From contig NZ_SJKD01000002.1 of NCBI RefSeq assembly GCF_004331485.1, forward strand, positions 868,001 to 932,000: a stretch of DNA of 64,000 nucleotides, given 5' to 3'. Below the pieces are notes generated by a model. That model did no database searches. It had not been told where the DNA came from and was given only the letters and a program-made list of their open reading frames with translations. Position numbers and translations under genes: made by a program. The DNA comes from Kribbella capetownensis. Lineage in GTDB: Bacteria; Actinomycetota; Actinomycetes; Propionibacteriales; Kribbellaceae. This document shows, piece after piece, positions 24,726-32,476 of the stretch (within the stretch, counting starts at the first letter, position 1; every line of letters begins with the position of its first letter).

Positions 24726-25961
24726 TCAGGACCCCGTGGCCCGGGCCACGTCGCCGATCTCGCTGACGTGACCGGTCAGGCCGTCGTACACCTCGAGGTA
24801 GGCCCTCTGCTGGTGCTTCCAGGCGAGCACCTGCTCGACCCGTTCGCGGCCAAGCCGGCCCATCCGGCGGCGCCGCACCTCGTCGTCGAGCAGGTCGACG
24901 ATCGCTTGCCCGTACTTCGCGACGTCGTTCGGCTCGACGTACACCGCGGCGTCCTCGGCGGAGACCTTGGTCTCGATCAGGTCGAAGGCGACGACCGGCA
25001 GCTCGAAGGCCATGTACTCCATCGTCTTGTTCATCGTCGACACGTCGTTCAGCGGATTCTTCGGGTCCGGCGACAGGCCGGCGTCCGCGGTCGACATGAC
25101 CGCGCGCACCGTCTCGTCCGGCACCCGGCCGGTGAACTCGATGTGGTCGCCGAGGCCGAGCTCGTCGCGCAGGGCAACAACCTCCTCGAAGGAGTCACCG
25201 CCGCCCATCAGCGTGAACGCGATGTCCGTACGCCCCAGATTGTTGACAATGTGATCCGCCGCGCGGACGACGATGTCGACACCGTCCTGCGGTCCCATCA
25301 CGCCGATGTAGGTGACCAGGTACCGGCGGCCGCGGCGGAGCTTGTCGTCGACAGCGGACGGGTCGCGGCGCAGCCTGTCCGGGTCGGGCCCGGTGCGGAC
25401 CACGGTCACGTCGTGGTTCGCCTTGCCGCTGCGGGTGATCGCGATCCGACGGTAGGAGTCGTTGGTCGAGGTCACGTGGTCGGCCTTGCGATGCGTCATC
25501 CGCTCCAGGAACCGCAGTCCCTTGTACGGCAGGCTCGTCGTACCGCCGAAGCGGGACTGGAACAGCTCCGGGCACAGGTCGTGGTGGTCGAAGACGAACT
25601 TGGTCCGGTCCAGCCGCCGCAGCAGCATCGCGATCGGCCAGAAGATGTCCGGTGGGTTGCAGGCCTGCAGTACGTCGAACGTGCCGGCCTTGCGCGCCCG
25701 CAGCACCAGCCGCAGCGTCGCCAGGAACGAGTACGCGTACTCCGCGACGAACCCGACCTTGCTCCCGCCAGGGGAGTACGCCTTGTACTGGTGCACGGTC
25801 ACCCCGTCGATGACCTGGTACGCCGGGTCGCCCGGCCCCTTGGGGCAGACGACGGTCACGTCGTACCCGGACGCCACCAGGGCCTGGCACTCCAGCCAGA
25901 CCCGGCGATCGAACGGCACCCACAGGTTCTGGATGATGATCAGTACGCGCGGACCGCTCAC
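24726..25961 (-). CDS. Glycosyltransferase family 4 (GT-B)
   Basis: The 411-aa retaining GT-B transferase opens VLIIIQNLWVPFDRRVWLE and has DVLQACNPPDIFWP and FDHHDLCPELF in its N-terminal half. The donor-binding half has YIGVMGPQDGVDI, FTLMGGGDS and an MEYMAFELPVVAFD element. The overall style is that of the WbuB-like GT4 group in O-antigen and capsule loci. No membrane helix. It overlaps the AlgD-like dehydrogenase gene by 4 bases, so it is co-expressed with nucleotide-sugar supply. Donor and acceptor sugars cannot be read. Confidence 0.9.
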   Translation of the reverse strand: MSGPRVLIIIQNLWVPFDRRVWLECQALVASGYDVTVVCPKGPGDPAYQVIDGVTVHQYKAYSPGGSKVGFVAEYAYSFLATLRLVLRARKAGTFDVLQACNPPDIFWPIAMLLRRLDRTKFVFDHHDLCPELFQSRFGGTTSLPYKGLRFLERMTHRKADHVTSTNDSYRRIAITRSGKANHDVTVVRTGPDPDRLRRDPSAVDDKLRRGRRYLVTYIGVMGPQDGVDIVVRAADHIVNNLGRTDIAFTLMGGGDSFEEVVALRDELGLGDHIEFTGRVPDETVRAVMSTADAGLSPDPKNPLNDVSTMNKTMEYMAFELPVVAFDLIETKVSAEDAAVYVEPNDVAKYGQAIVDLLDDEVRRRRMGRLGRERVEQVLAWKHQQRAYLEVYDGLTGHVSEIGDVARATGS

Positions 25962-27280
25962 CAGCCGACTCCTTCGTATCCGGGCAGCGCCTCGACGGCG
26001 TCGCCGAGCCGGCCGCTGAGGTCGATGGTCCGGGCCGGTGGAGTGGTCAGCAGCGCGTGGACCGCGGCGGTGTCGGTAGCCGACACGATGGCCAGGTCGG
26101 CGCCCGCCAGGGCCGCGATCGGGTCGTCGGTCAGCACCCGTTGCAGGTGCGGCAGCTTCGAGGTCACGTGCCGCAGGTTGGCGCCGACCAGGCGGCTCGG
26201 GTTCACGATCGCGTCGTAGATGCGCAGGTTGTACCCCTTGCCGATCAGCCGTTCGGCCAGCTCGACGCTCGGGCTCTCGCGCAGGTCGTCGGTCGCGTGC
26301 TTGAAGCTCAGGCCGAGCAGTGCGATCTCGCGTCCCGGGCCGGCCACGACCCGGTCGACGACGTCACGGACGGTCAGCTCGTTGGTCGCCAGCGTGCCGG
26401 CGAGCAGCGGCAGGTCTGTGTCGTTGACCCGGGCCAGGTGCAGCACCGAGCGCAGGTCCTTCGGCAGGCACGAGCCGCCGAACGCGAACCCGGGCCGCAG
26501 GTAGTACGGCGAGATGTTGAGGCTGGTGTCCTGGACGAAGATCCGCATGACCTCGCGCGAGTCCACGCCGTAGTACCGAAAGATCCGGCCCATTTCGTTG
26601 GCGAAGGACACCTTGGTCGCGTGGAACGCGTTGCAGGCGTACTTGAGCGCCTCCGCGGTCCGGACGTCGACAACCTGGACGTCGACCCCCAGGAATCCGA
26701 ACAGGTCGGTCAGGGCGGTGCCGACCTTCGCGTTGCGTGTCCCGACGACGACGAAGGGTGGATCGTAGAAGTCGGCCAGCCCGGATCCTTCCCGCAGGAA
26801 CTCCGGGCACATCGCCGTACCGAAGGTGAAGCCGTCGGCGGCCGGTACGTCGGCCAGCACCTGCGCGACGACGTCGTCCACGGTTCCCGGCGGGACCGTG
26901 CTCCGGACCACGATGCTGTGGAACCCGGATTCCGGTGGTTCGGCGACATGGGCCGCCTCGGCGATGTCGCGCACCGCCCGCCGGATGTAGGTCAGGTCGG
27001 TACTGCCCGCCGCGGTCGACGGCGTCCCCACACAGATCAGCGAGACGTCGGCGCGTTCCAGCGCGAGTCGCGGATCGGTGGTCGCGTGCAGTCTTCCCGC
27101 GGCGACCCCGTCCGCCACCAGTTCGTCCAGGCCCGGTTCGACCACCGGGCTGTGTCCCTCGGTGATCGGACCGACCTTCGCAGTATCGACATCGACTCCC
27201 CAGACGTCGTGGCCGTTGGCAGCCAGGCACGCGGCCGTCACTGACCCCACATAGCCCAAGCCGAATACGGCAACCTTCAT
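25958..27280 (-). CDS. Nucleotide-sugar 6-dehydrogenase, closest in motif to GDP-mannose 6-dehydrogenase (AlgD)
   Basis: This 440-aa NAD-dependent four-electron dehydrogenase oxidises a nucleotide hexose to its uronic acid. The Rossmann motif FGLGYVGSVTAACLA opens the protein and the catalytic Cys271 lies in FGGSCLPKD. Several segments look like AlgD rather than UDP-glucose dehydrogenase: SPVVEPGL, SLICVGTPS, LNISPYYLRPGFAF, and LLGLSFKHATDDLRESP with IGKGYNLRIYD. That suggests GDP-mannuronate as product, though a UDP-sugar substrate is not excluded. The ATG at 27280 has GGGGGG just upstream and is the first gene of the leftward operon. The frame is open to 28570 but the extension is antisense to the epimerase gene. 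Confidence 0.87.
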   Translation of the reverse strand: MKVAVFGLGYVGSVTAACLAANGHDVWGVDVDTAKVGPITEGHSPVVEPGLDELVADGVAAGRLHATTDPRLALERADVSLICVGTPSTAAGSTDLTYIRRAVRDIAEAAHVAEPPESGFHSIVVRSTVPPGTVDDVVAQVLADVPAADGFTFGTAMCPEFLREGSGLADFYDPPFVVVGTRNAKVGTALTDLFGFLGVDVQVVDVRTAEALKYACNAFHATKVSFANEMGRIFRYYGVDSREVMRIFVQDTSLNISPYYLRPGFAFGGSCLPKDLRSVLHLARVNDTDLPLLAGTLATNELTVRDVVDRVVAGPGREIALLGLSFKHATDDLRESPSVELAERLIGKGYNLRIYDAIVNPSRLVGANLRHVTSKLPHLQRVLTDDPIAALAGADLAIVSATDTAAVHALLTTPPARTIDLSGRLGDAVEALPGYEGVGW

Positions 27281-27353
27281 AACGCCCCCCACAGGCTCAT
27301 GACGCGGGCATCCCCCGCGTACGGCAGCAGCGCAGAGAAGAGCAGCCGCGGCC

Positions 27354-27399
27354 GCCGCTTGATACACACCGCCGGAAGAAATTGCGTGTATCAGGCGGC
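27354..27399. promoter_or_regulatory. Inverted repeat in the divergent promoter region between the two main operons
   Basis: GCCGCTTGATACAC (27354-27367) and GTGTATCAGGCGGC (27386-27399) match as inverted arms at 13 of 14 positions, separated by 18 bases. The arms are AT-richer than their surroundings. The site lies 74 bases before the AlgD-like start and 56 bases before the epimerase start, so a regulator bound here could control both polysaccharide operons. It could also fold as a leader hairpin for the plus-strand transcript. Confidence 0.6.
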
Positions 27400-27454
27400 T
27401 CGGTCGCCGATCTGTATTGGGCGACAGACCAGTGCTGGGGTGAGGGAGCGACGG

Positions 27455-28531
27455 ATGAGGGTTCTGGTCACCGGAGACCGGGGATATATCGGCGCTGTGA
27501 TGGTGCCGTTCCTGCGCGATGCCGGACATCAGGTGGACGGGCTGGACACCGGGTTGTACGAGGGGTGCGACCTGCTGGGAGGACCGGATCCGATCGGGAA
27601 CCGGAAACCGCGGGACATGCGCGACGTCACCGCGGCCGAACTCGAGGGGTACGACGCCGTGGTGTGTCTGGCCGCGTTGTCGAACGATCCACTCGGGCAT
27701 CTGAACCGCGACGCGACGTACTCGGTCAACCTGGACGGGACGCTCAAGGTCGCGCAGGCGGCCAAGGACGCCGGCATCGAGCGGTTCCTGTTCGCCTCCT
27801 CCTGCAGCCTGTACGGCGCGGCCGGCTCGGAAGCGGTCGGCGAGGACGCGGACATGTACCCGGTCACGCCGTACGGCGAGACCAAGGCGCTGGCCGAGAA
27901 GGAGTTGTCGAAGCTTGCCGACGACACCTTCAGCCCGACCTACCTGCGCAACGCCACCGCGTACGGCGCATCCACCCGGCTGCGGCTCGACATCGTGGTG
28001 AACAACCTGACCGCGATCGCGATGACGACCGGGCAGGTGCGGCTGGAGAGCGACGGGACGCCGTGGCGGCCGCTGGTGCACATCGAGGACATCAGCCGGG
28101 CCTTCCTGACGGTGCTCGAGTCGCCACGCGAGGTGATCCACGACCAGGCGTTCAACGTCGGCCGGTCCGAGGACGTCGTCCAGGTCCGCGACATCGCCGA
28201 GATGGTCCGCGAGGCGGTGCCCGGCTCGACCCTGTCGATCGCCGACGGCGCCGGACCGGACCTGCGCAACTACAAGGTCGACTTCAGCAAGCTCAACGAC
28301 ACCTTCCCGGACCTGAAGCTGCAGTGGACGGTGCGGTCGGGCGTGGACGAGCTGGCCCGGGCGTACGAGCGGCACGGCCTGACGCTGGAGGACTTCAACT
28401 CCGCGCAGTTCGTCCGGCTGCGCCGGATCCAGCAGTTGCTCGGCGCGGGCATGGTCGACGACCAGCTCCGCCGTCAGACCGACGAGCAGTTCCCCGGTCC
28501 CGGGGACGCACGATTCGAGGAGAAGCACTGA
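27455..28531 (+). CDS. NAD-dependent nucleotide-sugar epimerase/dehydratase (SDR)
   Basis: The 358-aa extended short-chain dehydrogenase has the Gly motif VTGDRGYIG at its start and the catalytic YxxxK as Tyr140-Lys144 in PYGETKALAEKEL, with the Ser of SSCSLYG nearby. The family includes sugar 4-epimerases, 4,6-dehydratases and 4-reductases; which applies is unclear. ATG at 27455 follows GAGGGAG; the frame opens earlier at 27299 without a ribosome site. It heads the rightward operon and shares one base with the next gene (TGATG). With a C-methyltransferase and a cytidylyltransferase following, it may act on a CDP-linked deoxysugar. Confidence 0.88.
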   Translation: MRVLVTGDRGYIGAVMVPFLRDAGHQVDGLDTGLYEGCDLLGGPDPIGNRKPRDMRDVTAAELEGYDAVVCLAALSNDPLGHLNRDATYSVNLDGTLKVAQAAKDAGIERFLFASSCSLYGAAGSEAVGEDADMYPVTPYGETKALAEKELSKLADDTFSPTYLRNATAYGASTRLRLDIVVNNLTAIAMTTGQVRLESDGTPWRPLVHIEDISRAFLTVLESPREVIHDQAFNVGRSEDVVQVRDIAEMVREAVPGSTLSIADGAGPDLRNYKVDFSKLNDTFPDLKLQWTVRSGVDELARAYERHGLTLEDFNSAQFVRLRRIQQLLGAGMVDDQLRRQTDEQFPGPGDARFEEKH

Positions 28532-29763
28532 TGGGGGAATCAGTCGCCTGCCGCCTCTGCGGCGAGACACTGACGCGGACGTTCGTCGACCTCGGCATGT
28601 CGCCGCCGTGCGAGAGCTTCCTGCGCGCCGACCAGATCGACAGCGGTGAGACCTTCTACCCGCTGAACGTCCGGATCTGCGACAACTGCCTGCTGGTCCA
28701 GCTGCCGGCGTACGTCGCGGCCGACGACGTGTTCAGTGACTACCTGTACTTCTCGTCGTACTCGACCAGCTGGGTGGAGCACGCCCGCCGGTTCGTCGTC
28801 GACATGCAAGAGCGGCTCGACCTCGGCGCCGAGAGCCTGATCGTCGAGGCCGCCAGCAACGACGGCTACCTGCTGCAGCACGCGACCGCGCTCGGCATCC
28901 CGGTGCTCGGCATCGAGCCGGCCGCGAACATCGCCGCGATCGCCAACGAGAAGGGCATCCGGACCGAGAGCTACTTCCTCGGCGAGGAGACCGGCAAGGA
29001 CGCGGCGGCCCGGCACGGCCAGGCAGACCTTGTCGTCGGCAACAACGTGTTCGCGCACGTGCCGGACATCGTCGACTTCGCCAAGGGCCTGCGCGCACTG
29101 GTCAAGGACGACGGCCTGGTGTCGCTGGAGTTCCCGCACCTGCTCCGGCTGATCGAACGTCGCCAGTACGACACGATCTACCACGAGCACTACTCGTACC
29201 TGAGCCTGAAGACCGCCGCGCTGGCGCTGCAGAAGGCCGGCCTGAAGGTCGTCGACGTGCAGGAACTGGCCAGCCACGGCGGTTCGCTGCGGGTCATGTC
29301 CACGCCGATCGATACCGCGGGCGAACCGACCGAGCTGGTCGGGAAGGTCCTGCAGGACGAGGCGGACGCGGGCCTGCACACGGTCGAGGGCCACCTGGGC
29401 TTCGCGACCGAGGTGTTCACGATCAAGTCCGACCTGCTGGAGTTCCTGATCCAGGCCCAGCGCGAGGGCAAGTCGGTCGCCGGCTACGGCGCACCCGGCA
29501 AGGGCAACACGCTGCTGAACCACTGCGGCATCCGCGAGGACCTGCTGCCGTACACGGTCGACCGCAGCCCGCACAAGCACGGCATGTTCCTGCCGGGCAC
29601 ACACATCCCGATCTTCGCCCCGGAGCGCCTCGCCGAGACGCGCCCCGACTACATCGTGATCCTGCCGTGGAACCTGCGGGAGGAGATCGTCCACCAGCTC
29701 GGCTACGCACGGGAGTGGGGCGCGAAGTTCGTCGTACCCATCCCGCGTCTCGAAGTGCTCTGA
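28531..29763 (+). CDS. Class I SAM-dependent sugar C-methyltransferase with zinc-binding N-terminus
   Basis: The 410-aa protein has the three-part layout of nucleotide-sugar C-methyltransferases such as TylC3. A Cys4 zinc site (Cys7, Cys10, Cys50, Cys53) is followed by a SAM-binding domain with IVEAASNDGYLL and LGIEP, and a C-terminal domain with GYGAPGKGNTLLN and SPHKHGMFLPG. HEHYSYLS matches the catalytic His/Glu/Tyr region. Such enzymes methylate C3 of a 4-keto-deoxysugar. It overlaps the epimerase gene by one base. A shortened relative at 31354 lacks the SAM pocket. Confidence 0.9.
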   Translation: MGESVACRLCGETLTRTFVDLGMSPPCESFLRADQIDSGETFYPLNVRICDNCLLVQLPAYVAADDVFSDYLYFSSYSTSWVEHARRFVVDMQERLDLGAESLIVEAASNDGYLLQHATALGIPVLGIEPAANIAAIANEKGIRTESYFLGEETGKDAAARHGQADLVVGNNVFAHVPDIVDFAKGLRALVKDDGLVSLEFPHLLRLIERRQYDTIYHEHYSYLSLKTAALALQKAGLKVVDVQELASHGGSLRVMSTPIDTAGEPTELVGKVLQDEADAGLHTVEGHLGFATEVFTIKSDLLEFLIQAQREGKSVAGYGAPGKGNTLLNHCGIREDLLPYTVDRSPHKHGMFLPGTHIPIFAPERLAETRPDYIVILPWNLREEIVHQLGYAREWGAKFVVPIPRLEVL

Positions 29764-29807
29764 ATCGTAAGAGTGATCTGACACTCAGTGGGGGAAGGAA
29801 CAGCGCG

Positions 29808-30674
29808 ATGAAGGTCGTGATCTTCTGTGGGGGGTTCGGGCTGCGGATGCGCAGCGGGGTGGACTCCGCACCGAAACCGATGATGACGATCGGCGACCGG
29901 CCGGTCCTGTGGCACGTGATGCGGTACTACGCACACTTCGGCCACACCGAGTTCATCCTGTGCCTGGGCTTCGGGGGGTCCGCGGTCAAGGAGTACTTCC
30001 TGCGCTACGAGGAGACGGTCTCCAACGACTTCGTGATGTCGAAGGGCGGGCAGCGGATCCAGCTGCTCGACTCCGACATCAGCGAGTGGAAGATCACCTT
30101 CGTCGACACCGGGATCGACACCAGCATCGGCGAGCGGTTGCGCCGGGTCCGCCCGTACCTCGAGGACGACGACGCGTTCCTGGCCAACTACGGCGACGTG
30201 CTGACCGACGCTCCGATGGACAAGATCGTCGACCACGTGATGACCAGCGACATCACCGCCAGCCTGCTCGCGGTACCGCCACAGGCGTCCTTCCACGTGG
30301 TCGAGTTCGGCACCGACGCCCGGGTCACCGGGCTGCGGTCGGCGGCCGACCTGAACGCGTGGATCAACGGCGGCTACTTCGTCATCAAGAAGGAGATCTT
30401 CGACGTCCTGCACGAGGACGAGGATCTGGTCGGCGACGCGTTCCCGCGGCTGGCCGCGATGCGCAGGCTGGAGGCCATCCCGCACCACGGGTTCTGGGCG
30501 CCGATGGACACCCTCAAGGAGCGCAGTCAGCTCGAGGAGCTGTACCGGTCCGGCAAGAAGCCGTGGGCGCTGTGGAGCCACGAGGCCCGCGCGCAGCGCG
30601 GCCAGGTGATGGACAAGGGCTTCGACGTTCCGCCCGCATCCACCGGCGACGACCCGGTAGTGGTGGCGATCTGA
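29808..30674 (+). CDS. rfbF: Glucose-1-phosphate cytidylyltransferase-like nucleotidyltransferase
   Basis: The 288-aa protein activates a sugar 1-phosphate with a nucleotide; CTP is expected by similarity to RfbF/DdhA. It has the nucleotidyltransferase signature CGGFGLRMRSG (7-17) with the Lys23 of APKPMMTIGDRP, then NYGDVLTD for metal binding and WINGGYFVIKKEIFD. RfbF members are about 255-260 aa; the extra length is a C-terminal tail. ATG at 29808 follows GGGGAAGGAA. No recognisable CDP-glucose 4,6-dehydratase (rfbG) lies in the window, although the SDR at 27455 could fill that role. It overlaps the PIG-L gene by one base. Confidence 0.85.
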   Translation: MKVVIFCGGFGLRMRSGVDSAPKPMMTIGDRPVLWHVMRYYAHFGHTEFILCLGFGGSAVKEYFLRYEETVSNDFVMSKGGQRIQLLDSDISEWKITFVDTGIDTSIGERLRRVRPYLEDDDAFLANYGDVLTDAPMDKIVDHVMTSDITASLLAVPPQASFHVVEFGTDARVTGLRSAADLNAWINGGYFVIKKEIFDVLHEDEDLVGDAFPRLAAMRRLEAIPHHGFWAPMDTLKERSQLEELYRSGKKPWALWSHEARAQRGQVMDKGFDVPPASTGDDPVVVAI

Positions 30675-31339
30675 TGCTGCCGTTCCAGCTCGGCCTGATC
30701 GACGGGCCGGTCCATCTGGTGGCCCTCGGCGCCCATCCGGACGACATCGAGATCGGCTGCGGCGGCACGCTGCTGAAGCTGGCCGAGTCGGTGCCGGAGC
30801 TGACCGCCGAGTTCGTCATCGCGACCGGGTCGGCACTCCGGCTGGACGAGGCCCGCCGCGCGGCGGAGCTGTTCCTGCCCGAGTGCGAGGTGACCGTCAC
30901 CTCGGCCGAGCTGCCGGACGGCCGGCTGCCGTCGTACTGGAACGAGACCAAGGAGTTGCTTGAGGCAACGGCTCGGGCCGCGCAGATCGGTTCGAGCCGG
31001 CGCCCGGACCTGGTGCTGGCGCCGAGCCGCACCGACGCGCACCAGGACCACCGCCTGATCGCCGAGCTGGCGCCGACGGTCTGGCGGGACCACCTGGTGC
31101 TGCACTACGAGATCCCCAAGTGGGACGGCGACATCAGCCGGCCGTGGCTGTACGTCGAACTGACCGAGGAGCAGCTGCGCGACAAGATCGCCCTGCTGCG
31201 CAAGGCCTACCCGTCCCAGGTCCCGCACGACTGGTTCGACGAAGAAGTCTTCGCCGGACTGGCCCGGCTGCGCGGGATGGAGTGCCGCGCGCGGTACGCC
31301 GAAGCGTTCACCACGGCCAAGGCGACGTTGACATGGTGA
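30674..31339 (+). CDS. PIG-L family N-deacetylase
   Basis: The 221-aa LmbE/PIG-L-type protein is a zinc-dependent deacetylase. The metal site is visible as His21, Asp23, Asp24 in LGAHPDDIEIG, plus a later RTDAHQDHR segment supplying the third His. Family members deacetylate N-acetyl sugars on nucleotides, glycolipids or thiol glycosides. Between a cytidylyltransferase and a methyltransferase-like protein it may free an amino sugar during precursor synthesis. No signal peptide, so cytoplasmic. Start ATG overlaps the previous stop by one base. Confidence 0.88.
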   Translation: MLPFQLGLIDGPVHLVALGAHPDDIEIGCGGTLLKLAESVPELTAEFVIATGSALRLDEARRAAELFLPECEVTVTSAELPDGRLPSYWNETKELLEATARAAQIGSSRRPDLVLAPSRTDAHQDHRLIAELAPTVWRDHLVLHYEIPKWDGDISRPWLYVELTEEQLRDKIALLRKAYPSQVPHDWFDEEVFAGLARLRGMECRARYAEAFTTAKATLTW

Positions 31340-31353
31340 CCGGAGGGGATGCA

Positions 31354-32475
31354 GTGAGCTTCAAATGTCGTGGGTGCGCGGGGGAGAACGTCGTACCCGT
31401 GGTGGATCTCGGTGCACAGCCGTGCGCCGACTACTTCCCGACGGCGGACACGCCGGGGCCTGATCCGCGCTGGCCGCTGGAGCTGTGGCTGTGCCGGGAC
31501 TGCACGCTGGTGCAGCTCGGCCCGGTCGAGCCGCAGCTGCCCGAACCGCCGCTGGCGGTGGAGTCGGCGACGAGCATCGCGCACGCCGAGTCGTCGGTGA
31601 AGGAACTGTTGAGGGACTACCCGGAACTCACTGGTGGAGTGGTCTTCGAGTTCGCCAGCCACCACGGTGGCTCCTGGCTCGAGCACCTGTACGCCGCCGG
31701 CTGCCGACTGGCCGGTGACGGCGAACGGGCCGACCTGGTCGTCGACGTCCACGGCATCGCGCACGAGCCGTCGGTCGGTGAGATGCTGCGGCTGCGTGCC
31801 GAACGGCTCGCACCGGGCGGCCTGCTGGTGCTGGAGTTCCACCACTTGCTACCGCTGTTCATCGGCAACCAGTTCGACACCATCCGGCACGGCCACTGGT
31901 CGTACCTGTCGCTCGGAGCGGTGAAGCGGCTGTCCGCCCTGCACGGGCTCGCGGTCGAGTCGGTACGCCAGGTCGACATGTTCGGCGGCAGCCTGATGGT
32001 GATGCTGCGGCACGCGGACGACGCGAAGCCGGACGCATCGGTCGACGTACTGCTGGAGGACGAGGACGCGGCCGGCATCGCCGAGGAAGTCCAGCTGGCC
32101 AGCCTGCAGGAGGCCGCGTGGCACGCCGCCGGCGCGCTGCACGACGAGCTGGTCCGGCACAAGGCCGCCGGACGCACAGTGCTCGGGTACGGCGCTCCGT
32201 CGAAGGCGCCGGTGTTGCTCGACCTGAGCAAGATCGGGACCGACCTGCTGGAGTTCACCGTCGACGCCGCACCGGGCAAGCACGGACGCCGGATCCCCGG
32301 CGGCTGTGGTGTCCCGATCCGGCCGATCGACGAACTGCGGGCCGCCCGGCCGGATGTCGTCCTGGTACTGACCTGGGACATCGCCGACGAGGTCATCTCC
32401 CAACTCGAAGCCGGTGGCGGCTGGGGTGCCACATACCTGGTCCCGCTGCCCGAGCCGCACGAAGTCGTGGGCTGA
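31354..32475 (+). CDS. Methyltransferase-like protein with zinc site but no recognisable SAM pocket
   Basis: This 373-aa relative of the 28531 C-methyltransferase keeps the Cys4 zinc site (Cys5, Cys8, Cys47, Cys50) and the C-terminal domain (LGYGAPSKAPVLL, PGKHGRRIPGG). The SAM-binding part is about 40 residues shorter: the usual acidic-aromatic-Gly motif reads FEFASHHGG and the strand ending in E-P is absent. Instead of HEHYSYLS it has RHGHWSYLS, so a His/Tyr pair persists. GTG at 31354 is preferred because GGAGGGG lies 7 bases before it; an in-frame ATG at 31333 has no such site. It may be a non-methylating partner or have gained another activity. Confidence 0.8.
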   Translation: MSFKCRGCAGENVVPVVDLGAQPCADYFPTADTPGPDPRWPLELWLCRDCTLVQLGPVEPQLPEPPLAVESATSIAHAESSVKELLRDYPELTGGVVFEFASHHGGSWLEHLYAAGCRLAGDGERADLVVDVHGIAHEPSVGEMLRLRAERLAPGGLLVLEFHHLLPLFIGNQFDTIRHGHWSYLSLGAVKRLSALHGLAVESVRQVDMFGGSLMVMLRHADDAKPDASVDVLLEDEDAAGIAEEVQLASLQEAAWHAAGALHDELVRHKAAGRTVLGYGAPSKAPVLLDLSKIGTDLLEFTVDAAPGKHGRRIPGGCGVPIRPIDELRAARPDVVLVLTWDIADEVISQLEAGGGWGATYLVPLPEPHEVVG

Positions 32476-32476
32476 C

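Noticed and set aside
27281..28570. N-terminal extension of the AlgD-like frame to 28570
   Set aside because: The extra 430 codons are antisense to the epimerase gene; the Rossmann motif and ribosome site fix the start at 27280.
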